This document shows, in pieces, positions 9,445-19,979 of a stretch of 56,997 nt of DNA. Origin of the DNA: Triparma columacea (lineage: Eukaryota; Sar; Bolidophyceae; Parmales; Triparmaceae); contig BRYA01001457.1 of the NCBI GenBank assembly GCA_030267965.1, positions 1 to 56,997 of the forward strand, in the 5' to 3' direction. The position numbers and the translations under genes are program-made. Each line of letters starts with the position of its first letter. Position 1 is the first letter of the stretch. The notes under the pieces were generated by a model. It made no database searches. It was given only the letters and a program-made list of their open reading frames with translations, and was not told where the DNA came from.

Positions 9445-12400
9445 TTACTCCTCCTTCTCCCCCCCTCCTCCCCCCTCCTCCTCCGCCGCTTCCTCCTCCT
9501 CCTCCTCCGCGTTGATCCTCTGTTCGATCGCCAGCCTCTTATCCACCGCCAGCGCGTCCGCGCTGTGGTCCTCCCCCTCGAGGTCGTAGATCCCCAGTCC
9601 CTCAAACTCCCCCAGGAGCTTGTCCCTGAGCTCCGTGGCGTTGAAGGCGAGGTTCTTCGAGGCGACCCTCTTGTTGTACTGGAGGGTAACCTCGAGGAGG
9701 TACTGGTTCCTCTCGTCGTACTCGATGACGACCTTGGGGGCGCTGTTGCCCCAGTCCCTAGGCTCCTTCTCCCTGTATGTCCTCTTGACAATGTCCCTCT
9801 CGCGGTCGTACTTCCTCTCCTCGTGGCCGTTAGCCTTGGTCTTGAGGAGCTCCCTGAGCTTCTCTACGTAGATCCTCCTGTTCATCCTCTGCTTGATGGT
9901 GATGATCCCCTGGCTCCTCCAGTTGAGGGAGTTGAAGATCTTGAGGGTGATCCACGTGAAGCCCACCCAGACGAGCATGGAGATTATGAACCAGAACGGG
10001 TACGTCGCACTCGCCTCCACCAGCGGCCTAGCCCAGTCCCTATTAATGACTGTCCAGTCCCCGGTGATTCTATCCAGAAAGTCAAAGGCCAGCATCCCCG
10101 CGAACATCACCTGGAGGATCTGGAGGGAGTGGGCGGCGTTGCTGTTGTGCTCCTGGAGCTCGCACATGTTCCGCGTGTTGGTCTCGAGGTTCTCGTTTAA
10201 TTCGAACATCTTCCCCTCCGACACTACGTGTGCCCTCTCCCTTAGGACGTCCAGGTACCTCTGGGATCCCGCGATGTTCTTCTTGAGGTCAGTGGTCCTG
10301 CGGACGAGCTGGGACCTCATTCCGGAGATCTCGAGCCTCTCGTACAGAGACCGACCGGCCTGCTCCGGCGGCTCTGGGGGGATCTCAATGATCTCGAGTG
10401 CCTCCAAAAGGTAGCCGAGAATCTGCGGGGGGGGTGGGGGGGGGGGNNNNNNNNNNNNNNNNNNNNNNNNNNNGCAGCGCAGTGGTAGCAGTGGTAGAGC
10501 TCGTAGTAGCAGTGGTAGAGCTCGTTATCTCGTCGAAATCCCTCCCCCCCCCCCCACCCCTTCCTTGACTCGTTTCGTTCGTCGCCCCTTTTCTCACCTC
10601 GTCGAGCTGGATGATGTCCCTAGCAAGCTTGCAGATCCTGTACCTGATCCTCCCCAAACTAGTCGGGTCCGACTCCGACACCTCAATGACCTTGTTGGTA
10701 GTCTCCATGTCGGCGCTGAGTATCCACATTCTCGCGAAGTAGTTCTGCACGAAAATATCGATCGTGATGAACTGCAGGTACGCGCAGAGCAGCGGTTCGT
10801 GGTGCCTGGAGTTTGGCCCGCAGACCAGTAGGCCGTAGGCGCCGAAGATCAACGTGTCGTGCTCGGAGATATCGTAGGCGGCCTTGGTGTCGCCGATTAC
10901 CTGCTTCAGCTCGTTCTCGTACTCCCCCTTGTCCATGTACTCCTCCGCTGTGAGGTGGGGGGTGATCTCGTTCGCGATGATGAGGTTGACCTTGTTTCTG
11001 TTGCTCGCGTCTCCCAGGAAGATGAGCTGCATGAGCTCCCTCTGGTACTCCGAGATGATCGAGTCGACGATCGCCGACGAGTCCTGCTGGACGTCAACAA
11101 GGAGACGGGCGAGGTGATCGAGTGAGATATTGTCCTTGATCCTGTCCATGACGGCCTCCACCTGCATCCCGTAGAAGCAGGTGCCCTCGGCGTTCAGGCT
11201 CACGCCGAACGTCTCCACCTGCACCACGCCGCTCTCCTCGTGGAACCTGATCTCGGCCTCGAAGTTGATGTGGTGGGTGAGGGTGTAGTCTAATATGTCA
11301 ACAGAGGTGAGGTCGTGGTCGTCAGTCATTGAAGTTCCCCCCGAGTTGTCGTCGACGTCCGGGGATATGAAGCCCCCCTGGACTCTCTCGGTGGAGCCTA
11401 CGTTGTTGTTGAGCTGGACGATCTGGTTGGCGCCGAAGGGGACGTATTCGGCGACGATGATGGAGACGGAGTTCAGGGTTATCACCTCGTCAAGGTTGTC
11501 CCTGATCTGGTTTGTGTTCACCGCAGACTCGTGAGCCCTGAGGGGGGGAGGTTAGTGGGTCGTGCGTGGTGCGAGGTAAAGAGTGATGTGCGTGCGTGCG
11601 TTAGTGCGTTAATCACAAAAGGGTGAGGAATAGGTACGAGAATACCGTGGAACTTCCGTCCAAACTCCAAAGCTTTTTCGCTCCTCCCTCCAACCCCCCC
11701 CCTCACCTGTGCGCGTTACTGAGCGTCGGTCTCCCCCCGTATCTCAGGCACTGCGGTACATACGCGGAGCTGACATAACTGACGTCCTCCGTGTCCGTGA
11801 TGGTGCTTTTCCTCCTGTACCCCGACTTGGATTGGAGCCAGTAGTCGTTGCCGTCCCACTCGGCCTCCAGGAGCTCGCGGGAACCGCGCATGTACGTCAC
11901 CTCGTGGACGATCTCCTTGTCCTTGCGGGAGATCTTCTTAACGACCCCGAGACCCTTCTTGGTTATCTGATAGCAGGTTACGGGCTTGTAGGAACGGGTG
12001 GGCTTCTGGAGACCGGCGAGGAGCTCTAAGGGGGGGGTCGATAGTTGGGAGGCACGGGTATTGAGAGTTAGTGAGGTCCTCGCATCATTATTCAAGATCC
12101 GTTAGTCCTTGCTGAACAATCTGTTAGGGTTACTCTCACGTGGCTCGCCGCTCGCCTTACTCCGTTAGTCCTTGCCTCACAGTCTTCACTTGGCTCGCCT
12201 TCGCCTCGCCTTATGCTCACCTTCTTCCCTCAGGAATTCGATATCGCTCTTCCCCTCCTGGCTGATGTTAAGCCATACTCTCCTGTTTTCAATGAGGTCG
12301 CTCTGTGGGGCGTAGTCAAAGTCGAACACGTTCGCTACGATGCCCTCGTAGATCAGCACGATCAGGGCTGGCTTGCGCATCCACTTCTTACCGCCGTCGG

Positions 12401-12874
12401 AGTGGAGGTCACAGAGGTAGAGGAGACGGTTCTGGTTCTCTGTTAGACCCGTGTCCTCCTCCTCCTCAGAATCCGTGTCTGTCTCGGAACCGGAAGACTC
12501 GTCCTCGGACTCCTCGAGGTCCTCATCCTTCTGTGGGACGGTGCGAGAGCGGGGGAGACGGGAGGGTTTGGGGAGAGATAGGAACGAGAGAGTGTTTCGA
12601 ACAGTTGAGGATTTTTGTGGTTGGATTTCGTTTCGGTGGGAGTTGCGGCGAGGTGATGGGGTTGAGTTAGAATTTTTCGGGCGTCGCCGTTGGAAATGCC
12701 TCCGGTTGTGCTGATTTTGTCCTCGTGTACAGTTGGTTCGGTTTGAGTTCGTTGTGCCTGAGTCTAAATTACTCTTCCTCTCTCTGATATTTCGCTCCAA
12801 TTATCAACTCCAGTCGTTTCCATTTGCTCGTGTGGTATAGTTTTTGGTTCCATTGTATTTTTAATTGTATCCAT
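9445..12874 (-). CDS. Unknown membrane protein: soluble N-terminus, coiled coil, two TM helices
   Basis: Exons on the minus strand: 12874..12773 (tentative), 12530..12221, 12025..11707, 11537..10598, 10422..9445; about 882 residues. Exons 2-5 are well supported by sites and phase. The exon 1 donor (AGAGTAATT) is weak, so the first 34 residues are uncertain. An acidic Glu/Asp/Ser stretch comes first, then a large soluble region without a family I recognise. The intron 4 join gives IIQLDE|ILGYLLEALE. A helical, coiled-coil-like part (residues ~580-650) precedes two membrane helices (~656-676 and ~697-718). The C-terminal domain ends in poly-Glu and Gly. The topology resembles CorA-type channels or the DUF155/RMD1 family, but neither signature is convincing. 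Intron 4 contains an assembly gap. Confidence 0.7.
10447..10473. other. Assembly gap (27 N) flanked by G-run and tandem repeats
   Basis: The N run lies within the last intron of the unknown membrane-protein gene. It is bordered by a G homopolymer (10425-10446) and by two near-identical copies of GTAGCAGTGGTAGAGCTCG (about 10487-10525). The gap probably marks a collapsed or unreadable repeat. Confidence 0.95.
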
Positions 12875-13112
12875 GGTAATTAAATACCCTCCCTAAACCT
12901 AACCCCTGTTAACCGGCATGAAGGCCAAGGGATCCCAAAATATGTCCAACCAAACGCCCTGGGGCAAGTTCGGGGGGGGGGGCGGTGATTGGGGGGGAGG
13001 GGGGAGGGTACGCACCAGTCTCTCTTCCTCATCTGCCATTTTTAGTTATTTCGTGTTTTTTGTGCAAAATGGCTGTTTAGGGTCGGAAACCCTTTGGTCA
13101 CAGATTGCGTGA
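12875..13112. promoter_or_regulatory. Bidirectional intergenic region, unknown membrane protein / quinolinate synthase
   Basis: About 238 bp separates the tentative start of the minus-strand gene from the ATG of the quinolinate synthase gene. It must hold both transcription starts. A G-rich block (12970-13010) and an AT-rich leader are visible, but no clear TATA element. The ORF at 12918 ends at a TGA that abuts the downstream ATG, and I read it as 5' leader. Confidence 0.45.
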
Positions 13113-15346
13113 ATGGTGTCAGGGGACTTTTCTTTGGAACTCATGAGCATGCTTTTGCGCTCTAAAGGGTTGATACGTCAACCTTTTAGAGCTTATGCTA
13201 GTAATATAGTATCATTGAATAACTCTAAAAGTGTCTTAACTTCAAAATACGCTCCAAAATACTCAAGTCTTATTTCACGTGGGAAGGCCACCCAGGCTAT
13301 GCATCTTCCTCCATCTCCTCATCTTCAAGAGGAGAAGCCTTTTCCTAGTATACTTATTAAAGGTGATGGTCAATTGGTTAGTAAGGTACGTTGTTGTTGC
13401 TTTAAGATGTTAGAGATTGTCATTTTGGATGAAATTTGGGGACCTTTCATTCACATGACCCGACAGCTGCTATGAAAGTGCTCAACAATTTGCTCATTCT
13501 CAATTAAATTACTATTATATTACACGTATATCACACCTACATAATACACACACAATATTTACATCATACACCCAACATACAACACTCATTCATCTCACAC
13601 ACACACACAACAGGGAACTTTCGCTGAAGCCCAGTCCATCTACATTGACCCTGACCCCCAGAGCGTCTCAGATCTCGCTTCCGCCATGTCCCGTTCCAAC
13701 ATGGCAATCTGCGCCCACTTTTACATGGACGTTGAGCTCCAGGGTGTCCTCCAGGCCCTCCCCGACCAGTCAAAAGTCTTCATTGGGGACTCCCTTGCCA
13801 TGGGGGACGCGGCGGTTAGGATGTGCGAGGAGGGGGCGGAGGCGGTGGCGGTACTTGGGGTGGACTTCATGAGCGAGAGCGTGAGGAGCATCGTTGACAA
13901 GGCTGGATACGGACATGTGCCCGTCTTCAGGGCTACAGAGAAGAAGATTGGGTGAGTAGTTTTTATGGCGACGAGAGAGAAAGTGCTGTACCCCAAAGGG
14001 AAGGTTAGGTTTACAACTTTGATCTCTTGTCGACAAGAGATGCGCCTGCCTTGCCGCACTTTTCTTTTCTATTCTGACGCCATAACCCTTCCCAGGTGCT
14101 CCCTCGCTGAGTCTGCCGAGAGGCTCTCGTACGCCGCCTGGCTTCACAAGGCAGCCTCTGCCCCCAACCCCCTCCACGTCGTTTACATAAACACCAGCCT
14201 GGAGTCCAAGGCCCAGAGCAACAACATCGTCCCCACCGTTACCTGCACCAGCAGCAACGTCGTCAAGACCATCCTCCAGGCCCAGCTCCAGATCCCCGAC
14301 GTGTCCATCTGGTACGGCCCCGACACCTGCATGGGCTACAACCTCCAGACCATGCTCGACAAGGTTTTGAAGAACTGGACGGACCAGGAGATCAAGGAGA
14401 AGCTACACCCCCAACACGACAGGTCCTCCATCGCCGACCTACGCGAGAACCTCCACGTATACCCGAACGGTAACTGCGTGGTCCACCAGATGTTCGGTGA
14501 CAAGGTAGTAAGCGACGTCCGTTCCCACTACCCTGACGCGTACGTGACGGCTCACCTCGAGGTCCCGGGGGAGATGTTCGAGATCGCAATGGAGCACAGC
14601 CTGGAGGGGAGGGGGGTCACGGGGAGCACGAGCGATATCCTCAACTTCATCACTGACAAGGTCAGGGAGGCGGCTGAGGGGGGGGAAGGGGGGGAGGAGG
14701 AGGAGGTTAGAAACCTTAAGTTCATACTAGGGACTGAGGCGGGGATGGTCACGAGCGTTGTTAGGAACGTTAAGGAGGTGAGAAAAAACGGACAGAGAGA
14801 TCCAGTTGGGGGGGCAGGTTTTTGAGCTCTTGAGTGACACCTTTTGATCTAACCCTCCCCCCCCCCCCTAAGATCCTCCGCACCGTCCCAGGAGCCAGGG
14901 AAAGGGTCACAGCCGAGATAGTCTTCCCCGTCGCCCCCACCGCCGTAGCCTCCGATCCCACCTTCGAGGGCGGCATCGTTCCCGGCGTAGCCTCAGGCGA
15001 GGGGTGCGGGACTAACGGGGGGTGCGCGACTTGCCCGTTTATGAAAATGAACGAACTTGATAACGTCGTTAACGTCATGGAAAGATACGCGGAAGGGAAG
15101 GGGGAAGGACTTGAGGGTTTCAGACCACCGCAGAGACTCAAGGGGAAGATCATCGGAGGTAGAGACGCGACTGAACAAGGGGTCGAGTGCATACTTAGGA
15201 TGAGGGAACTCATGAAAGGGGGGGAACTGGGGGAGGAACTGGTGGAGAAGGTTAAGGGATGGGAACCCAGGGAAGTCAAACAGAGGTATGAGGAAGTTGA
15301 GGTGGGACAGGGGGAGGGGAAAAGGGTCAACGTAGCAGGACTTTGA
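13113..15346 (+). CDS. QS: Quinolinate synthase (NadA-type, organelle-targeted)
   Basis: Exons: 13113..13385, 13614..13951, 14096..14777, 14873..15346; 588 residues. The enzyme condenses iminoaspartate with dihydroxyacetone phosphate to quinolinate, in the aspartate route to NAD. Family features in order: AHFYMDVELQGVLQAL (~125), VFIGDSLAMGDAAVRM, GCSLAESAERLSYAAW, YINTSLESKA, TCTSSNV, WYGPDTCMGYN, HLEVPGEMFEIA, then ILGTEAGMVTSV and CATCPFMKMNELDNV. The three [4Fe-4S] ligand cysteines correspond to those in GCSLAE, PDTCMG and CATCPFM. There is no SufE-like domain as in plant quinolinate synthase. The basic leader (SKGLIRQPFRAYASN, then a Ser/Lys-rich stretch) looks like a mitochondrial or plastid presequence. 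ATGs at 13143 and 13149 are alternative starts. A Gly/Glu insert follows DKVREAAE. Confidence 0.92.
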
Positions 15347-15900
15347 AGGAGTCCGAGTTTAAGGATGTTTAGGGAGGACCGGGAAAATGATTGAAATTTG
15401 CCGACGAAAGGCGAAGGGGGTGTTTGAGAGGGGTTGGAGGGGGGGGGCTGCTTTCGATTGGTCGGGTGAGCTTCGTCTTCAAACCGTTTTTTTGAACGGT
15501 TGGAAACAAGCATATCTCAAAAATAAAGCACACCCTCTCGAGGTTACGCACAACATGAGGGGGAGAAGGAACCTATATTCCTGACACCCAAGATTCAAAG
15601 ATGCGAAAACCAAACTCCCCGCTTTTGGGGGGGGGTGGGAGAGAGAGAAAGAAAAAAACAAAGAAAACAATAGGGAAAAACGGGGGGGAGGGAATGCGAA
15701 ATGAAAGAACATGAGGGAGATTCTTCGATTGGACGGGGCAGGCGGACTTTTGCTTAAGGCAGGAGGAACCGTATACCCCAAAAATAAGAACCCCGAGAGA
15801 AAGAGAGAGGAGGAAAGACAACGATTGGATTCTTGTTGAATGTGTTTGGTTGGAGGGCGAGAAATGCGAAATTATCACATTAACAGAGTAGAGTTCAATT
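15347..15900. other. Intergenic region before the HAD gene
   Basis: 554 bp between two plus-strand genes. It has G-rich runs near 15430 and 15625 and purine-rich strings. An overlapping 144-codon minus-strand ORF (16007..15573) is low-complexity and overlaps the HAD gene's first exon, so it is not called. Nothing else is recognised. Confidence 0.4.
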
Positions 15901-17270
15901 ATGAAAAGGATTGATTTTACCTCAACCGTTATGAGAAGTATCTTATCGCTAATCATCTTCTCGCTTTTCATCTTGGACCCGGGATGCGCACAATATATTC
16001 CAAACAAGAATCAATTCAGAAGATTCTCAGATCCACCTTCGGCGCCTTCGCACCTTCGGACTTCCCACACGAACATAGGCAAAATCAAATCTGCTGGAAT
16101 TATGCTGGAAAACAAACCCAAACTCATTATACTTGATAAAGGTGAGTAGTAATACTGTTATTCCAATCGCTAAGGACAATAATTGCGCCCAAAAACAAAG
16201 AATCAAAGGATTATGGGTTTCTTCAAAAACTCCAAACCCGAGGCAAGCCAAGTTGTCCCTTTATAATTTCCTCCGTGGGATTCTTTGCCCCTTTTAACCC
16301 ATTTTCGTATCTTTCTCATCACTTAATATGCTCAATTTCTCAATATAAACTCAGATGGTACACTAGGTGATGCAGCACATGGGTTAAAGAAATATGCCGA
16401 AAGCATGGCCTCATTTGTCACTGATTATGTCGTCGAGAATAGAGTTCAGAAGATTCGCAAGGTATCAAATGATAATGAGTCGGCCTCAAGTCCCGTTGAA
16501 ATGTCCTTCAAGTCGGCAGAGACCCCCAGAGAAGCAATCTTTGAGGCGATTGGGTGGAATGGGGAGGAAGGGAAAGTTACAGGGGCAGACTCTCTCCTAG
16601 CATACGGGACGTGGGATGATGTTACAGAGACAATCGCGGTGAGGATTGAGGATTGAGGACTGAGAATCGAGGGCTCATGAAGCGTCTGCAGCTGACAATA
16701 ATAACCCCCCCCTTTCCCTTCCCCCATCAGGATGTCTGCATCAAGTGGCTTGGTCCAGAGTCCAAGCGCCTTGTTTCGAAGTGGCACGCTTCGCTCGGAG
16801 CCGTCCACGCCTCCGACCCCCCCATAGCCCCAGTCAACCTCCCGAGGTTCATATCAGAGCTGCAAAAGATGGGCATGAAAGTCTGCGTAGTCACGTCGGA
16901 CAGCCGCGAGGCCTCCATTCAGGCTCTCTCTCGTTGGGGTATCCTCTCCATGATCGGTACAGAGAACGTCCTAACCTGCACGGACGTCAGCCTGTCCCAG
17001 GCCAAGCCGAACCCTTACCCTGTCCTTCACTTCTGCCGTAAGCACAACTGCGCCCCGTCAGAGACCGTCGTTGTCGGCGACACCCTCGGGGACACGGGGC
17101 TCGGAAGGAACGCAAACGTAGGCCTTACCGTAGGGGTGCTCAGCGGGAGCGGGAGGGAGGAGGAACTGCTGGAAGGAGGGGCGGACGTGGTGCTTCCGGA
17201 TGTGTCGCACTTTATGGGATGGTACAAGGGGTGGGAGGCTGGGAGGATGGTCAAAGGGAGTGCGAACTGA
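15901..17270 (+). CDS. HAD-superfamily hydrolase (phosphoglycolate-phosphatase-like), secreted or plastid-targeted
   Basis: Exons: 15901..16141, 16355..16638, 16731..17270; 354 residues. HAD motifs: I is LIILDKDGTLGD (residues ~76-87), with the second catalytic Asp codon split by intron 1 (G|AT). II is VCVVTSDSREA. III is the Lys in SQAKPNPYP. IV is VVVGDTLGDTGLGRNA. The helical region between motifs I and II fits a C1 cap, as in phosphoglycolate-type phosphatases. The N-terminus has a hydrophobic signal sequence (SILSLIIFSLFIL, then GCA-Q) and a Ser/Pro/Arg-rich stretch. That suggests the secretory pathway or a bipartite plastid import signal. The substrate cannot be assigned from the sequence. 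The gene converges on the nuclease gene downstream. Confidence 0.82.
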
Positions 17271-17433
17271 GACATTTTTGGTAACGAGGAGGGGGGAGTT
17301 GTCAGGCATTCTGACAGAATGAATGTGTGAATGTGTTGTTTGTTTTACTAGCAAATGAACAATACATTATTAAATGCACATCTTATATGATGTGCTGACA
17401 TGAACTTTACAGCCTCGCCCGCTGACACGCGAA

Positions 17434-19624
17434 TTACAACATTCTCGCTATTTTCGCCCCCTCCCCGTCCTCTCCGTCCGACTTCCTCTTCTTGTTGAAA
17501 CTGAACTTGAACCTGGGACGATTTGATGGGTTAGTTAGTGAGGGTTACAGAATTATGCGATGGGCAAAATACCCACGCTTACCTTTCAAGACTCCTCGCG
17601 AGTTTACTCTTCTTCTTCACCACAGTCGTCTTGAAGGTGTTGTTAGTCTTCTCCGCCTCCGAGTTGGGACTTTGGTTCTCCCTCCCCTTTGGCTTGTGCT
17701 TGTGTTTCCTTGGACTGCGACGGGGGGGGCTCTCATCAACGCAAATTATCTTCCTCTCCTCCCTCTCCCCCCTCTCCTCCCTCTCCCTTTTCCTCGGGCT
17801 GGTCCTCCTCTCCTCCCACTCCAAATCTTTCTTCTTAAACAATCCGAACTTTTCCATCAGCCCAATCTTTTTCTTTGCAGCCGGCTTCTTGACTCCCGCG
17901 TCCTCCCAGCCCCTCCCCTGCCCGGCCCTGAATCTCTCTGTGAGCCCCACGCTGGGGCCCCTCTTCATCTCGGGAGAGTCTATACAGTCCGAGTCAGACT
18001 CCTGTGATGTCGACAGTAGGCCTGTCGTGGTGGCTTTGGTGGACTTGGTGAAGGACGTTGACTTAGTGGCTGTGAGGGTGGTGGTGGTTACAGTAGTGCT
18101 GGCGCTCTTGGAGCCAGGGAAGAACTTGTTCATTAGGTCCTCCTTATCGAAGTCCGTGATTTCTTTTACCTTCTGCTTACCCCCCCCTTTCATGAAGCCC
18201 CCCTTGCCCTTGCTCTTCCTCCTCTCCAACCTCTTAGGAGTCTTCCCGACCTTCCCTTTATCGTCTTCCCCCAGGTTGAAACCTGCAGCGAAGCTAGACG
18301 TCGCTGTGCTCGTCCCCTTCTGTACCTTCACATCTTCTCCCCCCTTCGTTTTCTTTGTGCTGTTCAGCTTCAGCATCCATCCCCCGCCGCTTCCACTGCC
18401 CTTGTCGCCCCCCCCCCCCTTCGTGTCCACCTCGATTCCCCCCTCTATCGCACCGTCCCCCCCCATGAATTCCTCGACGTTTCCTTCCCATCTATCTAGC
18501 AGCGGCATCCCGTCCGCCATCCCAGGCTCTTGAAGGTGCTCAACTTTCCCGCTCTTGAGCTTGAGAACCTTGTGATACCAGAACACAGCCTCGGCCTTGG
18601 CGACGAGGATCTCGTACTCGTTCATATCCGCCAGCGCCCTATCCCTCCTGCTCTCTCCTCCCTCCCCTACCTTCGCCTCCAGTCCCTTTCCCTTCCTCTC
18701 TCCTTCCCACCCCTTTATGAAATATTTCACCCTGTCCGCCCCCTTCCTGTCGCCTTCTTTCACGATGCCCTTGAAGGCGCGGATGCTCCCGCACCCGGGG
18801 AGGCGCTGTACGTAGTCACAGCCGCTTAAGATACAGGCTTGAACGAACATTCTCCTTCCCTCGCCAAACCTCTTCTCCCTATCGCTCATATACCTCAGCA
18901 GCCCCGAAAATTTGTCGTCCTTCCCATGAAGCGGCGTCAAGTTCGGCACCGCCGCCCCACTCCTCGGCATCATGAACCCTAGGTCCAGTATGTCGCATTC
19001 CATCGTCTTGGGGTCCAGCTTGAAGATCACCGGGAAGCTGGTGTTTGTCGTCATCGAGTAGACAAGGAGGTCGGAATCCTCACTCACCACAGCGTCGATC
19101 TCCCCTTCCATCACGAGGCTGACCAGCTGGGCGTCGGCTTCGAAGGGAGAGAATACGGAACGTACTTTGGAGGTTGAGGAGGAACCCCATCGGCGGCGAC
19201 AGGCGGAGGCGACGTTGGCAGCCATACCAGGTGTCGTGAAGGCGGTCTTCATGAAGAAACTGTCGGCCTCTTTGTGGCGTCCGATGGCGCGTAGTCTCCT
19301 CCCCTCCGCTAGATTCGCCATCCTCTTCTCTCTCCTATCGTTGTTAGTTTCCTCCTTCAGCGGAACCCTAACCCCATCAAAGACGAGCACAACCTCCTTC
19401 ACCCCGCAACCCAGAAGCTCCTCGCACCTCCTGACCATGTACCTGCAGTACTGATCCTTGCAAACCCTCTCCCCGTCCGGTCCGTTGAGCCTCTCCGCGC
19501 AGGAGTAAGCGGACTTGTACAGCCAGGAGGAGGCATCGATGGCAAGTCTGGCGCCTGTGAATGATGTCATGTGGTGAGCCTCGATGTAGGGTTTGCAGTT
19601 TTTGAGGAGATCGGCAATTCCCAT
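17434..19624 (-). CDS. EXO1: Exonuclease 1-like FEN1/XPG-family nuclease
   Basis: Exon 1 is 19624..17583 and exon 2 is 17512..17434; 706 residues. The N-terminal XPG domain starts MGIADLLK and has LAIDASSWLYK and LVFDGVRVPLKEETNNDRR. The XPG-I domain has FSPFEADAQLVSL and GEIDAVVSEDSDLLVY, and the helix-hairpin region has CILSGCDYVQRLPGCG. The metal-binding acidic residues (Asp in IDAS and VFDG, Glu/Asp in FEADAQL and SEDSD, Asp in GCDY) are all present. The Cys/His-light layout and a long disordered C-terminus (Lys/Ser/Thr-rich, about 300 residues) fit EXO1, a 5'-3' exonuclease of mismatch repair and end resection. The 79-bp last exon supplies a basic FNKKRKSDGEDGE tail, a likely nuclear signal. 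Confidence 0.88.
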
Positions 19625-19979
19625 TTTGACGCCTTGGAGTAGTAAAGTTTGGTAAAGGAACGAGTTGGATAGGGTAAGGCAGAAAACAAAACAACCAGAG
19701 TTTTCGATTATTCCCTCCGACTCAGCTTTGGGGGAAGGTGACGATTTGGAGCGTTGTGAAGTTGTCGGGAGGTTGAGGTTGAAGGTCGTAGATAAGGAAA
19801 GGTCGTGGGATTTTTGTGGGGTTTCGTCCTAGAGGGAGTGAGAAGTGTGGTGAAAGTTGAGCCTTCGGAGGTCAGGCGGCCCGCCGGAGGAAGAAGAAAA
19901 GAGAAGAAGTGAGTTGGCAAAAAGTGACTAATATTCTACCCTCATCGCAAAAAAATCCAAGTCAACCGGCCGATTTTAC
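19625..19979. promoter_or_regulatory. Divergent promoter region, EXO1-like / ABCA
   Basis: 355 bp separates the head-to-head starts. No convincing TATA element or repeat is visible. A GTTGTGAAG/GAAGG-rich stretch lies near 19735-19800. It should contain both transcription starts. Confidence 0.45.

Noticed and set aside
9565..10200. 211-codon plus-strand ORF opposite the last exon of the unknown membrane protein
   Set aside because: The minus-strand exon has clean splice phase and membrane helices. The plus ORF is an antisense shadow.
12531..12800. Longer ORF frame upstream of exon 2 of the unknown membrane protein, or TAG readthrough
   Set aside because: The frame upstream of 12530 has no ATG, and a strong pyrimidine tract plus CACAG lies at 12531. 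A spliced first exon explains it better than readthrough.
17538..18533. 331-codon plus-strand ORF opposite the EXO1-like gene
   Set aside because: It is antisense to the disordered, Lys-rich tail, which reads as Leu/Pro/Ser-rich on the other strand. No domain or start context supports it.
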